A DNA stretch of 41,961 nt from JBOGUF01 sp050696075 (GTDB taxonomy: Bacteria > Chloroflexota > Chloroflexia > Thermomicrobiales > UBA6265), in assembly GCA_050696075.1 (NCBI GenBank), contig JBOGUF010000202.1, forward strand, positions 1 through 41,961. The letters are read 5' to 3'. Position 1 is the stretch's first letter. Each line of letters begins with the position of its first letter. The notes under the pieces were generated by a model that had not been told where the DNA came from, did no database searches, and saw only the letters and a list, made by a program, of their open reading frames with translations. Below, piece after piece: positions 1 to 8,372 of this stretch. Made by a program: the position numbers and the translations under genes.

Positions 1-409
1 CCGAGAATTCCCATTCCTTGGCGATGCCGGGGCCGATCGGCTGCGTCGGGTCGCGCGGCCAGCGCAAAATCTGCTCGTAGACGCAGCGCCCGTAGGCGTG
101 GAAGTCGGCCGTGCCGGTGAAGGCGCGTCGCCACGTCCCGCCGTATTGGCCGATCTCTTCGATCGGCTCGACGACCATGATGTCCTCGGCCAGCGGCAGC
201 CGCTCCTCGAGCGGCGGCAACGTGCCCGCGGCCACCTGCTCGGCCAGGAGCGGCGCCTCCTGGAAGCTCGCCGGCGCCGTCTGGGCCGCCGCCGCTCGGT
301 ACCCGGTAAACGCCGACGCCGCCACGGCGCCCGCGCCCACCGCCGCGGTGCGAGCCAACAACTCCCGCCGGCTCAACGACTTGGAGAAACGATGGTCCCA
401 CTCACCCAT
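1..409 (-). CDS. Solute-binding protein of a Dpp/Opp-type ABC transporter, N-terminal part (runs off window)
   Basis: Reading leftward from ATG 409-407, the translation begins MGEWDHRFSKSLSRRELL, followed by an alanine-rich hydrophobic stretch and AAAAQ. This is a twin-arginine (SRRELL) type signal peptide of an extracellular binding protein. The mature start, including ASFQEAP, PIEEIGQYGGTWRR and YEQILRW, closely parallels the full-length family 5 binding protein at 9705-11708 (SFQEAP, PVEQVGTYGGEWR, YEHLVRW), so the two are paralogues. About 136 residues are present; the other roughly 500 lie beyond position 1. A strong ribosome binding site (AAGGAGG on the minus strand) lies near 423-429, and a consensus promoter sits at 553-580, so it starts its own transcript rather than being the last gene of the upstream operon. 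The substrate is unknown. Proteins of this family bind oligopeptides or oligosaccharides, and the neighbouring lyases favour oligosaccharides (inference). Confidence 0.9.
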   Translation of the reverse strand, partial: MGEWDHRFSKSLSRRELLARTAAVGAGAVAASAFTGYRAAAAQTAPASFQEAPLLAEQVAAGTLPPLEERLPLAEDIMVVEPIEEIGQYGGTWRRAFTGTADFHAYGRCVYEQILRWPRDPTQPIGPGIAKEWEFS

Positions 410-552
410 GACCGCGTGCCTCCTCCTTGAGGTGTTCGACCAAACCAGGACGACCGCATCGCTGCCGGGCTGGCGTTCCCGGCACAGAACTCGAACCAGA
501 TCCGGGACTCCGATTGCGCTCCGCCGATTCGATTGCAAGTGCAGTTGCGCCG

Positions 553-580
553 ATTATAGTGCGACCGCCCCCGCTGTCAA
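553..580 (-). promoter_or_regulatory. Sigma-70-type promoter of the partial binding-protein gene
   Basis: On the minus strand TTGACA (580-575) and TATAAT (558-553) are both perfect consensus hexamers, 16 bases apart. The same hexamers with the same spacing occur before the paralogous gene at 11708. GCGCAAC and CTTGCAA boxes just downstream of the -10 (about 525-552), and several TTGC boxes upstream (about 600-640), are also shared and look like operator sites. Confidence 0.85.
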
Positions 581-652
581 CCCTTGCACCGCTCAGCTCT
601 GCAAGATCACTTGCAAACTATTGCCATCACCGCAATTCCGGCACGCCCCCCC

Positions 653-736
653 GTCATTCCGAGCGTGTCGAGGAATCTGCCTCTGATGAGAGACGCCGTT
701 CGCTAGAGCCAGATGTCTCGACACGCTCGGCATGAC
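653..736. repeat. Inverted-repeat element, GTCATTCC...GGCATGAC family
   Basis: The arms GTCATTCCGAGCGTGTCGAG and CTCGACACGCTCGGCATGAC pair with one mismatch, around a loop of about 40 bases. A related copy lies at 29644-29719. It sits between the stop of the lyase gene (796) and the promoter of the next gene (580), so it could also end or protect the lyase transcript. No T-run follows. Confidence 0.75.
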
Positions 737-795
737 AAGGAAGACATCGCGCTCAAACGAAGAGGGCTCGGCATCTCAGGGTCAGGCAGTCGTCC

Positions 796-2616
796 CTACG
801 CCGGCTCGATCACCAATCGAATCGTCCCAGCCCGCACCGGTTCCGGAAACGCGAAGAGCACCCGCTGCACGTCGGCCGGTCCCTCGGCCAAATCGACCTC
901 TCTGACCACGTCCAGCCTCGGCGTCACCACGGCGGGATCGAAGCGGATCCGCACCGCCCCCTGATCCCCGCGCACGACCACCGCGTCACTCCCCATCTCT
1001 ACCGCGCCGAACGTCGTCAGCACGCTCTCGCAGGTACCCGATCGGGTGGCAAATCCGACCGTGTCCACCACTTCCACCCAACCCGGTGCCGGTTCCCGAT
1101 GCAGAGTCACCGTCCGTTGCAGCGATTCCAGATCGGCTTCCGCCGGATAGGCGCCCTTCAACTCAACGGCCAAGACGTCGGCGTCGTCGCCTGCTCGATG
1201 CTCAATCAATTGAGAGCCATGCTCCGCGCCGGCCAATTGCTCCTGACTGTTCGGCACTGGGACCGAGTGGCCCAGCGACGAATTGACCAGATGGTTGTAG
1301 CGCTCGGGACCGAAATAGGCGCGGGTATAGCGTCCGCGTCCGACGTCGGCGACCACCGACTCGCCGTTGACGTGGACGATGATGTTCCCCACGTCGTTCT
1401 GGTTGTGCATCTCGCCGTTGTGCCCACCCTTTGCCGCCAGCACGAGTGCATTCGGATCGGTCGGATCGCGCCGGGCGATCATCCACATCATGCCGCTGAA
1501 CCAGTCGTGCCTGGCCGGGACGATCTCCCCGGCCGCTTCCGGCGCCAGTTGCCAGAAGAGACTCCGCAGCCCCCAGACCGGAGCCTGCTCCCGTTTCGTT
1601 CCCCGCTGCCCGCTGGCGAGGCGCATCAGTTCCGGCAATTCAAGACGCCGCGCGAGATAGACGAGGTGCGCGGCGATGAAGCCGCGGCGCGAATCGCTGT
1701 CTGAGAAGTTGACGTTGAGGCCGGGGCTGAGGATGGTCCGCAACGGGTATTGCGCGATCTTGCGGATTTGCTCGCCGTCGAGGAAGCGGACCATCCCCGC
1801 CGTGCGCTGCTCGACCAGATGGGCCAGCACCGTGTAGTAGCCGAACCCATACGACCAGTAGCCCGGCCCCTCCGTGGACCCGCCGTCGGGGTCGAAGGTC
1901 TCCAGGTAGTCGTCCAGCGAACGCGCGGCCCGCGCGATGATTTCGGCCAGGCGGGCCATGTCCGTCTCCAGGTAGAGCGCCGCGCCGGCGACGCCGGCCG
2001 TGCAGACCGCGGTCCAATTGTTGAGCCGCCGGACGTGCGTGTTGTACATCCACCAATAGTCGTGGCGGGTCAGGTACGGGGTCAGGCAGCGCCGGTTCAC
2101 CTCGTAGCGGATCCGCCTGCTTACCGCGGGGTCGAGCTGCTCGCCGAGCAGCGCGTCGAATTCGGCCAACTCCAGCGCCGTCGTCGCCGCGCTCAGGTCG
2201 ATATGGGGGTGCTCCATATCGGTCAAGGCGCGCTGATGGGCCGGGTAGGCCCAACTACTCTCCTCGCAGATCGCCCAGACCACGTCGAGCAGCGGATCGA
2301 GAAAGCGCCCCTGACCTTCGAGGCACTCTGCCAAGGTCAGCGCGGCCAGCATCTCCTTGCGTCGCCCAAGCGGGTCCTGATACCCCTCCCGCTGACCCGT
2401 CCGGTTGAACTCCAGGTAGAGCGTCGCCGGCAGCGACGGCACCGGCGTCCGGGTATCGACTTCCGCCTGGGCAATAATCTCCCCGGCCCGCGCCTCCCCA
2501 TTTCCTGCACGCACCTTCTGCCACGCCGCGCGATCGCTCGCCGGCGGAAACGGCGGCGGCGCCGCCGCCGTGCGCAACGCATGCTCGATATCCACCGGGT
2601 TGTATCGGGCCAGCAT
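796..2616 (-). CDS. Heparinase II/III family protein (polysaccharide lyase), second copy
   Basis: A 606-residue protein from ATG 2616. An N-terminal mostly helical region carries YWWMYNTHVRRLNNW (around residues 187-201) and GPGYWSYGFGYY (around 250), the pattern of the alpha/alpha-toroid of heparinase II/III-like enzymes. A beta-rich C-terminal half begins near KGGHNGEMHNQND (around 400), whose histidines match the conserved region of the Hepar_II_III domain. Family members cleave uronic-acid polysaccharides by beta-elimination; the exact substrate cannot be read. An upstream in-frame start at 2715 would overlap the preceding gene and translate a repeat hairpin (2659-2693), so 2616, with GGAGAGGGGG just before it, is preferred. 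No signal peptide is visible, so it probably acts inside the cell on imported fragments. It is the last gene of the transport/lyase operon. Confidence 0.85.
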   Translation of the reverse strand: MLARYNPVDIEHALRTAAAPPPFPPASDRAAWQKVRAGNGEARAGEIIAQAEVDTRTPVPSLPATLYLEFNRTGQREGYQDPLGRRKEMLAALTLAECLEGQGRFLDPLLDVVWAICEESSWAYPAHQRALTDMEHPHIDLSAATTALELAEFDALLGEQLDPAVSRRIRYEVNRRCLTPYLTRHDYWWMYNTHVRRLNNWTAVCTAGVAGAALYLETDMARLAEIIARAARSLDDYLETFDPDGGSTEGPGYWSYGFGYYTVLAHLVEQRTAGMVRFLDGEQIRKIAQYPLRTILSPGLNVNFSDSDSRRGFIAAHLVYLARRLELPELMRLASGQRGTKREQAPVWGLRSLFWQLAPEAAGEIVPARHDWFSGMMWMIARRDPTDPNALVLAAKGGHNGEMHNQNDVGNIIVHVNGESVVADVGRGRYTRAYFGPERYNHLVNSSLGHSVPVPNSQEQLAGAEHGSQLIEHRAGDDADVLAVELKGAYPAEADLESLQRTVTLHREPAPGWVEVVDTVGFATRSGTCESVLTTFGAVEMGSDAVVVRGDQGAVRIRFDPAVVTPRLDVVREVDLAEGPADVQRVLFAFPEPVRAGTIRLVIEPA

Positions 2617-2658
2617 CAGTCCCCCTCTCCAACTTCCTTGACTCACCGGTGGTATCGC

Positions 2659-2693
2659 GTAGGGGCGCACGGCGCACCGCCCTGCGCCCCTAC
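2659..2693. repeat. Short GC-rich hairpin between the two lyase genes
   Basis: GTAGGGGCGCA and TGCGCCCCTAC form an 11-bp perfect stem with a 13-base loop. The outer bases GTAGGGGC/GCCCCTAC match the ends of the REP/BIME elements elsewhere in the window, so this may be a minimal relative. It could act as an intercistronic RNA hairpin. Confidence 0.7.
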
Positions 2694-4708
2694 AGGTGGA
2701 TGTTGCCATCGACATCCGTCCTGTCCAACACGACCCGGCTGCCGTCTACCAGCGTCAGTTCAACGGCGGTCTCGTCCATGTTCGTCCCGATACTCACGGT
2801 CCGCACCGGGCACGCCTCGCCAGCGCGGGTGGGATAGAGCAGCGTTACCAAACGGACCGGACCGGCCGCCGCCCAGCGATAGATCGCGGTCGGAATCTCA
2901 ACGTATTGCCCTTGCTGGTGATCCTTGATCGACTTCCACCCCTGCCACTCGGGCGACTCCTGGCCGCGAACGATCTCCACCTCGAGTCCCGGCATGGCGG
3001 CGGGGAGAATCGTCAAGTTCGGCTCTCCAGAGTCACGACTCCGCGCCGTCAAGCCATCGGTCTCGGCCGTCTCCGTGCCGAGGTGCCACAGCGCCTCGTA
3101 CTCGTGGCGCTCCTCGTCATTCGGCAACAGGCGGTCGATGACGAGGACGTAAGGTCCCAGCGCCTCGTAACCCCGCTTGAGGAAGATCACCCGGCGGTGA
3201 TGGGTCACGGTGCGAGCGGCATCCGGCCCGTAGCCTTCGTCATAGGCGGCCTCGGCCACGTCGGCGCGATCTGTCGTCTGCCACCGCGCCGGTGCAAGCG
3301 CGCCGAGGTCGATCTCTTCCCGTCGAAAGTGCAAACGCCGGTTCTGGTCCTGCCCATCGACGCGGATCGTATTGTGGGCGCGGGTGGAGAGGACGTAGCG
3401 CCGCATCTCGGAGTCGTCGTAGGCGTAGTTGCCCCCCTCGGTCAGGAGCAACCGGCCAAAAGCGTGCAGCAGCAAGCTCAGCTTGTCCTCGTGCTGATGC
3501 GCCGCCCCGAACGGACCGCCGTCGAAGAGCGCCCAGACCGCATCCGGCTCCCAACCGGACCGCATCACGAAGCACCCGGCGTAGGGGAAGGCCAACGAGG
3601 TCTCAGCGGGCGGCATCCCGTCCCGGCCGCGTGTGGCGGCCCACCGAAAATCGTTCCGCGCGGGGTACTGCTCCGCCGTGCGCTCCATCAGCGGCGCCAC
3701 CTTGTGCCAGCCCCCATCGTTGAGATCGGGTAAGCGGCCGTCCGGCATCATCAGGCGCACGTTGGCCGCATGCATCCCCTCCAACCCGGTCCGCCATGCC
3801 GCCGGCACAGGCTCGTCGTAGGCGTCGCAAACGTCCCACAGCCATTGGTAGTTGCGGATGACAACCTGGTGATAGCCGGTGGAGAGCTCGTATTGGAAGC
3901 CGTCGGGGTAAACCTGATCGTCCAGCTCCTCCGTCAGCCGGTCGAAGGCATAGCCCTTCCACGCGGCCGCCTTGCGAAATTGCGGGTAGAGGATGCCGAT
4001 CTGGGCGAGCCCATTCATCTCCATAATCAGCCAGTTGTGGGTGCGGTGGAAATGGCGCAGCCGCCAGCCGTGCTCCCAAACCGACTTGTACCAATCGACC
4101 AGCACGTCGTCGGTGAAGTGCGGCGAGCGGTAGAAACTGTGCAGCGCCCATTGCCAGGCGCCGCCCATGCGGATTCCGGCTTCGATCGTGCGCCAACAGT
4201 GCGTCGCATTCCCCGGCGCGTTCTCCGGTACGACCGCCTGCCGCACCCAACTCCGAAAGAGCCGCGCGAATCCCTCGGCGTAGCGCTCGTCCCCCGTTTC
4301 CCGGTAGCGCTCCGCCAGGATCGCCCACTCCGCGTGCCGGCTCAGTTGCCACGTCCACTCGCGGTACTGGTTGAACGTCGGGTTAGCAAACCAATCGACC
4401 TCGCCCGCAAACTGGCACGGCGTGCTACAGGAGATCAACTCCAGCCGCGGAATGCGCTCGGCCGCCTCAGCCACGCTCTCGCCGGGGTGCATGATGCTAT
4501 GCCCCCGGAACTCCCGCTTGATCCGCAGGAATCGCTCCGCCTGAAGCGACCGCCGCGCCTCCGCCGCAAAGAGCCGCCGGGCCTCCGCCACGCCGCCCCG
4601 CGCCACCGCCGCCGGAATCCCCGCCAACCCCGCCCGCGACGTGTCTACCGCCTTCGTAAAGAAGTCGATATCGCTCAAACGCGGTCCAATCTCGCGATCG
4701 CTAGCCAT
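2690..4708 (-). CDS. Heparinase II/III family protein (polysaccharide lyase), first copy
   Basis: A 672-residue protein from ATG 4708; a GTG at 4714 in the same frame is possible, but the GGGGA ribosome site fits 4708 better. The order is a helical Hepar_II_III_N-like region (roughly residues 50-340), then a Hepar_II_III beta domain. Candidate catalytic residues in conserved settings are the Asn of RTHNWLIMEMNG, the His/Tyr of STGYHQVVIRNYQW, and the His of GAAHQHEDKLSLLLHAFG. These match the Asn/His, Tyr, His set of the PL15/PL17-like lyases. No signal peptide is seen, so cytoplasmic action on imported oligosaccharide is likely. It follows the ATPase gene (stop at 4898) after a hairpin element. 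It is only moderately like the next lyase, so the two probably act on different linkages (inference). Confidence 0.88.
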   Translation of the reverse strand: MASDREIGPRLSDIDFFTKAVDTSRAGLAGIPAAVARGGVAEARRLFAAEARRSLQAERFLRIKREFRGHSIMHPGESVAEAAERIPRLELISCSTPCQFAGEVDWFANPTFNQYREWTWQLSRHAEWAILAERYRETGDERYAEGFARLFRSWVRQAVVPENAPGNATHCWRTIEAGIRMGGAWQWALHSFYRSPHFTDDVLVDWYKSVWEHGWRLRHFHRTHNWLIMEMNGLAQIGILYPQFRKAAAWKGYAFDRLTEELDDQVYPDGFQYELSTGYHQVVIRNYQWLWDVCDAYDEPVPAAWRTGLEGMHAANVRLMMPDGRLPDLNDGGWHKVAPLMERTAEQYPARNDFRWAATRGRDGMPPAETSLAFPYAGCFVMRSGWEPDAVWALFDGGPFGAAHQHEDKLSLLLHAFGRLLLTEGGNYAYDDSEMRRYVLSTRAHNTIRVDGQDQNRRLHFRREEIDLGALAPARWQTTDRADVAEAAYDEGYGPDAARTVTHHRRVIFLKRGYEALGPYVLVIDRLLPNDEERHEYEALWHLGTETAETDGLTARSRDSGEPNLTILPAAMPGLEVEIVRGQESPEWQGWKSIKDHQQGQYVEIPTAIYRWAAAGPVRLVTLLYPTRAGEACPVRTVSIGTNMDETAVELTLVDGSRVVLDRTDVDGNIHL

Positions 4709-4785
4709 CGACACCCGTCCCCACGCCTAACGCCTAACCCCGACGCCGTGTCTGCCAACCGTCAGCCGGCGGCGGACGCCCCGTC

Positions 4786-4881
4786 GTCATGCTGAGGTAG
4801 CGAAGCATCCCCCGGCGAAGCCGGTCCGTCGTGGCGGCGCGGCGCTTCGCGCGGGGATGCTTCGCCTTCGCTCAGCATGAC
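4786..4881. repeat. Inverted-repeat element, GTCATGCTGAG family, inside the operon
   Basis: The outer arms GTCATGCTGAG and CTCAGCATGAC are exact complements, followed inward by GCGAAGCATCCCC and GGGGATGCTTCGC. Two smaller hairpins (CGGCGAAGCCG; GCGCTTCGCGC) fill the centre. It lies between the dppF-like stop (4898) and the first lyase start (4708), so it may lower lyase expression relative to the transporter or stabilise the upstream mRNA. A TAACGCC tandem motif borders it on both sides (4723-4740 and 4902-4915). Confidence 0.8.
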
Positions 4882-4897
4882 GGTGTGCAAACACGCC

Positions 4898-5947
4898 CTA
4901 ACGCCTAACGCCCTCGCTACCCACGCCCCGCAGCGTCAACTCCTCGGCAAAATGGCAGGCGGCCAGATGACCCGCGCCGACGTCGCGCAGCGGCGGCTCG
5001 TCGCGGCGACAGACTTCCTGGGCATAGCGACAGCGCGGGTGGAAATGGCACCCGCTGGGCGGATTGGCCGGGTCGGGCACGTCTCCTTCGAGCATGATCC
5101 GCCGCCCTTGGTTGCGTAGCCGCGGGTCTGGTTTTGGCACCGCCGAGAGCAGCGCCTCGGTGTACGGGTGCTTCGGGTTGACGTAGAGCTCCGCGGTCGG
5201 AGCCAGTTCGACGATCTTGCCGACGTACATCACGGCGACCCGGTCGGAGATGTACTCGACCACGCTCAGGTCATGCGCGATGAAGAGGAAGGTCAGGTCG
5301 AACTCGCGTTGCAGGTCGCTCAACAGGTTGAGGATCTGGGCCCGCACCGAGACGTCCAGCGCGGAGACCGCCTCGTCGCAGATCACCAACCGCGGGTTCA
5401 AGGCTAGCGCCCGCGCGATCCCGATCCGCTGCCGCTCACCGCCGCTGAAGGCGTGCGGATAGCGGCGCATGTACTCCGGTCGCAACCCCACCCGGCGCAG
5501 CAGGTCGGCGACCCGCTCCTCCAGAGCCCGGCCCGACGCGACGTGGTAGTTCCGCAGCGGTTCACCCACCAGATCGAGCAACGTCATCCGCGGATTGAGC
5601 GAGGAATAGGGGTCCTGGAAGATCATCCGGATCTCGCGGTGATACGGTTTCAGCTCGTGCTGATCGAGCTTGGCCAGGTCCGTCTCTTTCTCGCGGTCAC
5701 CGCGATAGAGAATCTCGCCGCCGGTCGGGTCGAGGATGCGTAGGATGCTGCGGCCGGTTGTCGTCTTGCCGCAGCCGCTCTCGCCGACCAGTCCCAGCGT
5801 TTCGCCGCGGCGGATGAAGAAGCTCACCCCGTCCACCGCCTTGAGATGGCCGACCAATCGCCGCCGGATGAAGCCGTGCCGGATCGGGAAATAGGTCTTG
5901 AGCTCGTTGACCTCGAGGAGGGCGTCGCCGTTCTGACGTTGACTCAT
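4898..5947 (-). CDS. Dpp/Opp-type ABC transporter ATP-binding protein (DppF/OppF-like)
   Basis: A 349-residue cytoplasmic ATPase that powers import together with its partner at 5944-7017. It shows Walker A GESGCGKTTT, signature SGGERQRIGIARAL, Walker B LVICDEAVSALD and the switch His in FIAHDLSVVEYISD. It also has the C-terminal extension typical of oligopeptide-type ATPases, with the cysteine-containing PSGCHFHPRCRYAQEVC. The LKTYFPI and RLVGHLKAVDGVSF N-terminus is DppF/OppF-like. The start at 5947 gives the usual family length and overlaps the upstream stop as ATGA, which indicates translational coupling; a longer frame to 6109 would run inside the upstream gene. The E of Walker B is replaced by DEA as in many DppF proteins (DEAVSALD). 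Confidence 0.95.
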   Translation of the reverse strand: MSQRQNGDALLEVNELKTYFPIRHGFIRRRLVGHLKAVDGVSFFIRRGETLGLVGESGCGKTTTGRSILRILDPTGGEILYRGDREKETDLAKLDQHELKPYHREIRMIFQDPYSSLNPRMTLLDLVGEPLRNYHVASGRALEERVADLLRRVGLRPEYMRRYPHAFSGGERQRIGIARALALNPRLVICDEAVSALDVSVRAQILNLLSDLQREFDLTFLFIAHDLSVVEYISDRVAVMYVGKIVELAPTAELYVNPKHPYTEALLSAVPKPDPRLRNQGRRIMLEGDVPDPANPPSGCHFHPRCRYAQEVCRRDEPPLRDVGAGHLAACHFAEELTLRGVGSEGVRR

Positions 5948-7017
5948 TGCGCGGCCTTTTCGCTGAGCGTCGGTTGTCTGTCCAGGTCGTCCATGCCGCC
6001 GTGCAGCAGGCAGCGGACCTCTCGCCCTTCGCCCAGCCGGATCGTCGGCGGCAGGATGCGATCGCAGCGACCGGGCATGAACTGGTCGCAGCGCGTGTGG
6101 TAGGGGCAAGCCGCCGGTCGGTCAAACGGATTTGGCACCATGCCGCGGATCGACCACAGTCGCTCCCGCGCCGACCCGCCCAAGCGCGGGATCGAGCGCA
6201 GCAGCGCCCGCGTATACGGATGCGTCGGGTCGTGAAAGACCGAGTCGACGTCACCCCGCTCGGCGACGATCCCCAGGTACATCACCGCCACGTCGTCGGC
6301 CATCTCCGCTACCACCCCCAGATCGTGAGTGATCAACATGATGGCCATCCCGCGCTCCTCCTGCAGCCGCCGCATCAGGTCGAGGATTTGAGCCTGCGTC
6401 GTGACGTCGAGCGCGGTCGTCGGTTCGTCGGCGATGAGAAGGCTCGGATCACAAACGAGTGCCATCGCGATCATCGCGCGTTGCCGCATCCCACCGCTCA
6501 ATTGAAACGTGTAGGCGTCGATCCGCTCCGCCGGCTTCGGGATGCCGACCTGCTGTAGGACGCTGATGGTGCGCTCCCGCGCCTCCTTCTTGCTCACCGG
6601 CAAGTGGTAGAGGGCGTTCTCCATGATCTGATCGCCGATAGTGTGGATCGGCGACAGCGAGGTCATCGGCTCCTGGAAGATCATCGCGATCTCGTTGCCG
6701 CGGACCTCGCGGATCTCCCGCCCCTTCGGATTCAGTTTGGCGAGGTCGATCACCTCGTCCGCGCCGTTGTCGGACCGGCGATGCAGCAGAATCTCGCCAT
6801 CGACGATGCGCCCCGGCGGATCGACGATCTGCAAAATCGAGCGCGCGGTGATGCTCTTCCCACACCCACTCTCGCCCACCACGCACAACGTCTTCCCCCG
6901 CGCGATCGCGAGGTCGACGTGCTCTACTGCCTTGACGATCCCCTCGTCAAGAAAGAAGTGCGTCTTCAGCCCCTTGACTTCCAATACCAGGTCGTTCCTG
7001 GTCACGTCTTGCTCCAT
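5944..7017 (-). CDS. Dpp/Opp-type ABC transporter ATP-binding protein (DppD/OppD-like)
   Basis: A 357-residue ATPase. It shows Walker A GESGCGKSITARS, Q-loop MIFQEPMTSLSP, signature LSGGMRQRAMIAMAL, Walker B LLIADEPTTALD and the switch His of MLITHDLGVVAEMAD. The C-terminal region CPYHTRCDQFMPGRC is the cysteine-bearing OppD/DppD extension. It forms a heterodimer with the next gene, with which it overlaps by 4 bases. A repeat hairpin (7020-7097) fills the gap to the upstream permease gene. The ATG at 7017 lies right beside this hairpin, so the ribosome site would lie in or near the repeat, and no good Shine-Dalgarno sequence is obvious. Confidence 0.95.
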   Translation of the reverse strand: MEQDVTRNDLVLEVKGLKTHFFLDEGIVKAVEHVDLAIARGKTLCVVGESGCGKSITARSILQIVDPPGRIVDGEILLHRRSDNGADEVIDLAKLNPKGREIREVRGNEIAMIFQEPMTSLSPIHTIGDQIMENALYHLPVSKKEARERTISVLQQVGIPKPAERIDAYTFQLSGGMRQRAMIAMALVCDPSLLIADEPTTALDVTTQAQILDLMRRLQEERGMAIMLITHDLGVVAEMADDVAVMYLGIVAERGDVDSVFHDPTHPYTRALLRSIPRLGGSARERLWSIRGMVPNPFDRPAACPYHTRCDQFMPGRCDRILPPTIRLGEGREVRCLLHGGMDDLDRQPTLSEKAAQ

Positions 7018-7019
7018 GT

Positions 7020-7097
7020 CTCAGGCGGAAGGCGGAAGACGGAAGGCGGATGAGTCGGCGTCGTCCACCGCCTTCCGCCTTTCGCCTCCCGCCTCAC
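7020..7097. repeat. Purine/pyrimidine inverted repeat between permease and ATPase genes
   Basis: Repeated AGGCGGAAGGCGGAAGACGG on one side is matched by CCGCCTTCCGCC and CGCCTCCCGCCT on the other, giving a long G-A rich imperfect hairpin. It occupies the whole space between the stop at 7094 and the start at 7017. The right edge overlaps the stop codon of the permease gene. Confidence 0.75.
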
Positions 7098-8362
7098 GTA
7101 TACGGATCCGCCGCGTCGCGTAGCCCGTCGCCCATGAAGTTCAATGCCAGCACCGCGATCACCACCGCCACGCCGGGCAACAGCAGCCAGGGCGCCGTCG
7201 CCACGGTGCGCACGTTTTGCGCCTCTTCCAGCAGGACGCCCCAGCTCACGAGCGGCGGCCGCAGCCCGAGTCCCAGGAAACTGAGCGCCGTCTCGGCGAG
7301 GATCGTCGCCGGGATGGAGAGGGTGAGCGAGGCGATGATGTGGCTGAGGAATGAGGGCACCATGTGCCGGCCGATAATGCGCAACTCGCCCGAACCGTCG
7401 AGTCGCGCCGCGGTGACAAAGTCCTCCTCGCGCATCGCCAAGAACCGGCCGCGCACCACACGCGCCAGCGACGTCCACCCGATCAGCGACAAGATGACCG
7501 TGATCGCGAAGTAGACCCGCAAGCCGGACCAGGTCGCTGGCACGATCGCCGCCAGCGCCAGCCAGAGCGGGATCGTCGGAATCGACAGCAGGAACTCGAT
7601 CAGGCGCTGAATCGCCGTGTCGATCGACCCGCCGTAGTACCCGGACATGCCGCCGATTAGGATGCCGAGGATGAAGCTCAGCGCCACGCCGACGAGACCA
7701 ATCGACATCGAAATCCGCGTGCCATAGATGATGCGGCTGAGCACGTCCCGCCCCAGCCGGTCCGCGCCCAGCACGTACATCGGCTCCCCGGCATCCTTCG
7801 GCCCGATCAGGTGCCGGTCCATCGAGATAAGCCCCCAGAGCTTGTACGGCTCCCCCGCGGCGAAGAGGCGGAGCGGGATCTTGACCGACTCGTCGATGAC
7901 GAACGTCCGGCGCAGCGCTTCTTGGTCGATTTCCACCTTGTAGCCATGTACGTACGGCCCAATGCTGAAGCCGCCGTCGGAACGGTCGATGAAGTGGACG
8001 CGCTGCGGCGGCGCATAGGTATAGGTGGCGCTGTACGCGTCCGACGTGGTGGGCGCCAGCACCTCCGCAAAGATGGCAACGAGGTAGATCGCGATCGTCA
8101 CGATTGCCCCGATCACCGCCAGGCGGTGCTTGCGGAACTTCCACCACATGAGCCGCCACTGGGAGGCGACGTAGACGCTTTCGGCCTTCTCCCCGGTTTC
8201 TGCAATCGGCGGGACCAGATCACTCGCCGCGCTGGCCGCCGGGTCGTCCGGCGGCGCGACCTCGGCTTCGCCGGGGCGGTACGGCAGCCCGCCGTCCACG
8301 ACGCCGGCCGCTCCCTCACGGCCACCGGTGCGGCGAGCGCGCGGTTTCCCCATGATCGCCAT
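7094..8362 (-). CDS. Dpp/Opp-type ABC transporter permease (DppC/OppC-like)
   Basis: A 422-residue membrane protein. A long, charged, proline/alanine-rich N-terminal tail (about residues 1-65) precedes the first membrane segment (HRLAVIGAIVTIAIYLVAIF). A large extracytoplasmic loop of about 110 residues follows, then the permease domain with its EAA-type coupling loop (EEDFVTAARLDGSGELRIIG). The C-terminus MGDGLRDAADPYT is typical of DppC. The loop between the first two membrane segments is longer than in peptide-type DppC (usual family length about 300), as seen in several saccharide-type homologues; I infer rather than prove that this fits a non-peptide substrate. It starts 10 bases after the stop of the B-type permease gene. 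Confidence 0.93.
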   Translation of the reverse strand: MAIMGKPRARRTGGREGAAGVVDGGLPYRPGEAEVAPPDDPAASAASDLVPPIAETGEKAESVYVASQWRLMWWKFRKHRLAVIGAIVTIAIYLVAIFAEVLAPTTSDAYSATYTYAPPQRVHFIDRSDGGFSIGPYVHGYKVEIDQEALRRTFVIDESVKIPLRLFAAGEPYKLWGLISMDRHLIGPKDAGEPMYVLGADRLGRDVLSRIIYGTRISMSIGLVGVALSFILGILIGGMSGYYGGSIDTAIQRLIEFLLSIPTIPLWLALAAIVPATWSGLRVYFAITVILSLIGWTSLARVVRGRFLAMREEDFVTAARLDGSGELRIIGRHMVPSFLSHIIASLTLSIPATILAETALSFLGLGLRPPLVSWGVLLEEAQNVRTVATAPWLLLPGVAVVIAVLALNFMGDGLRDAADPYT

Positions 8363-8372
8363 CGCCCTTCAC

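Noticed and set aside
1750..2928. 392-residue plus-strand frame
   Set aside because: It is antisense to both heparinase-family genes and has no recognisable domain.
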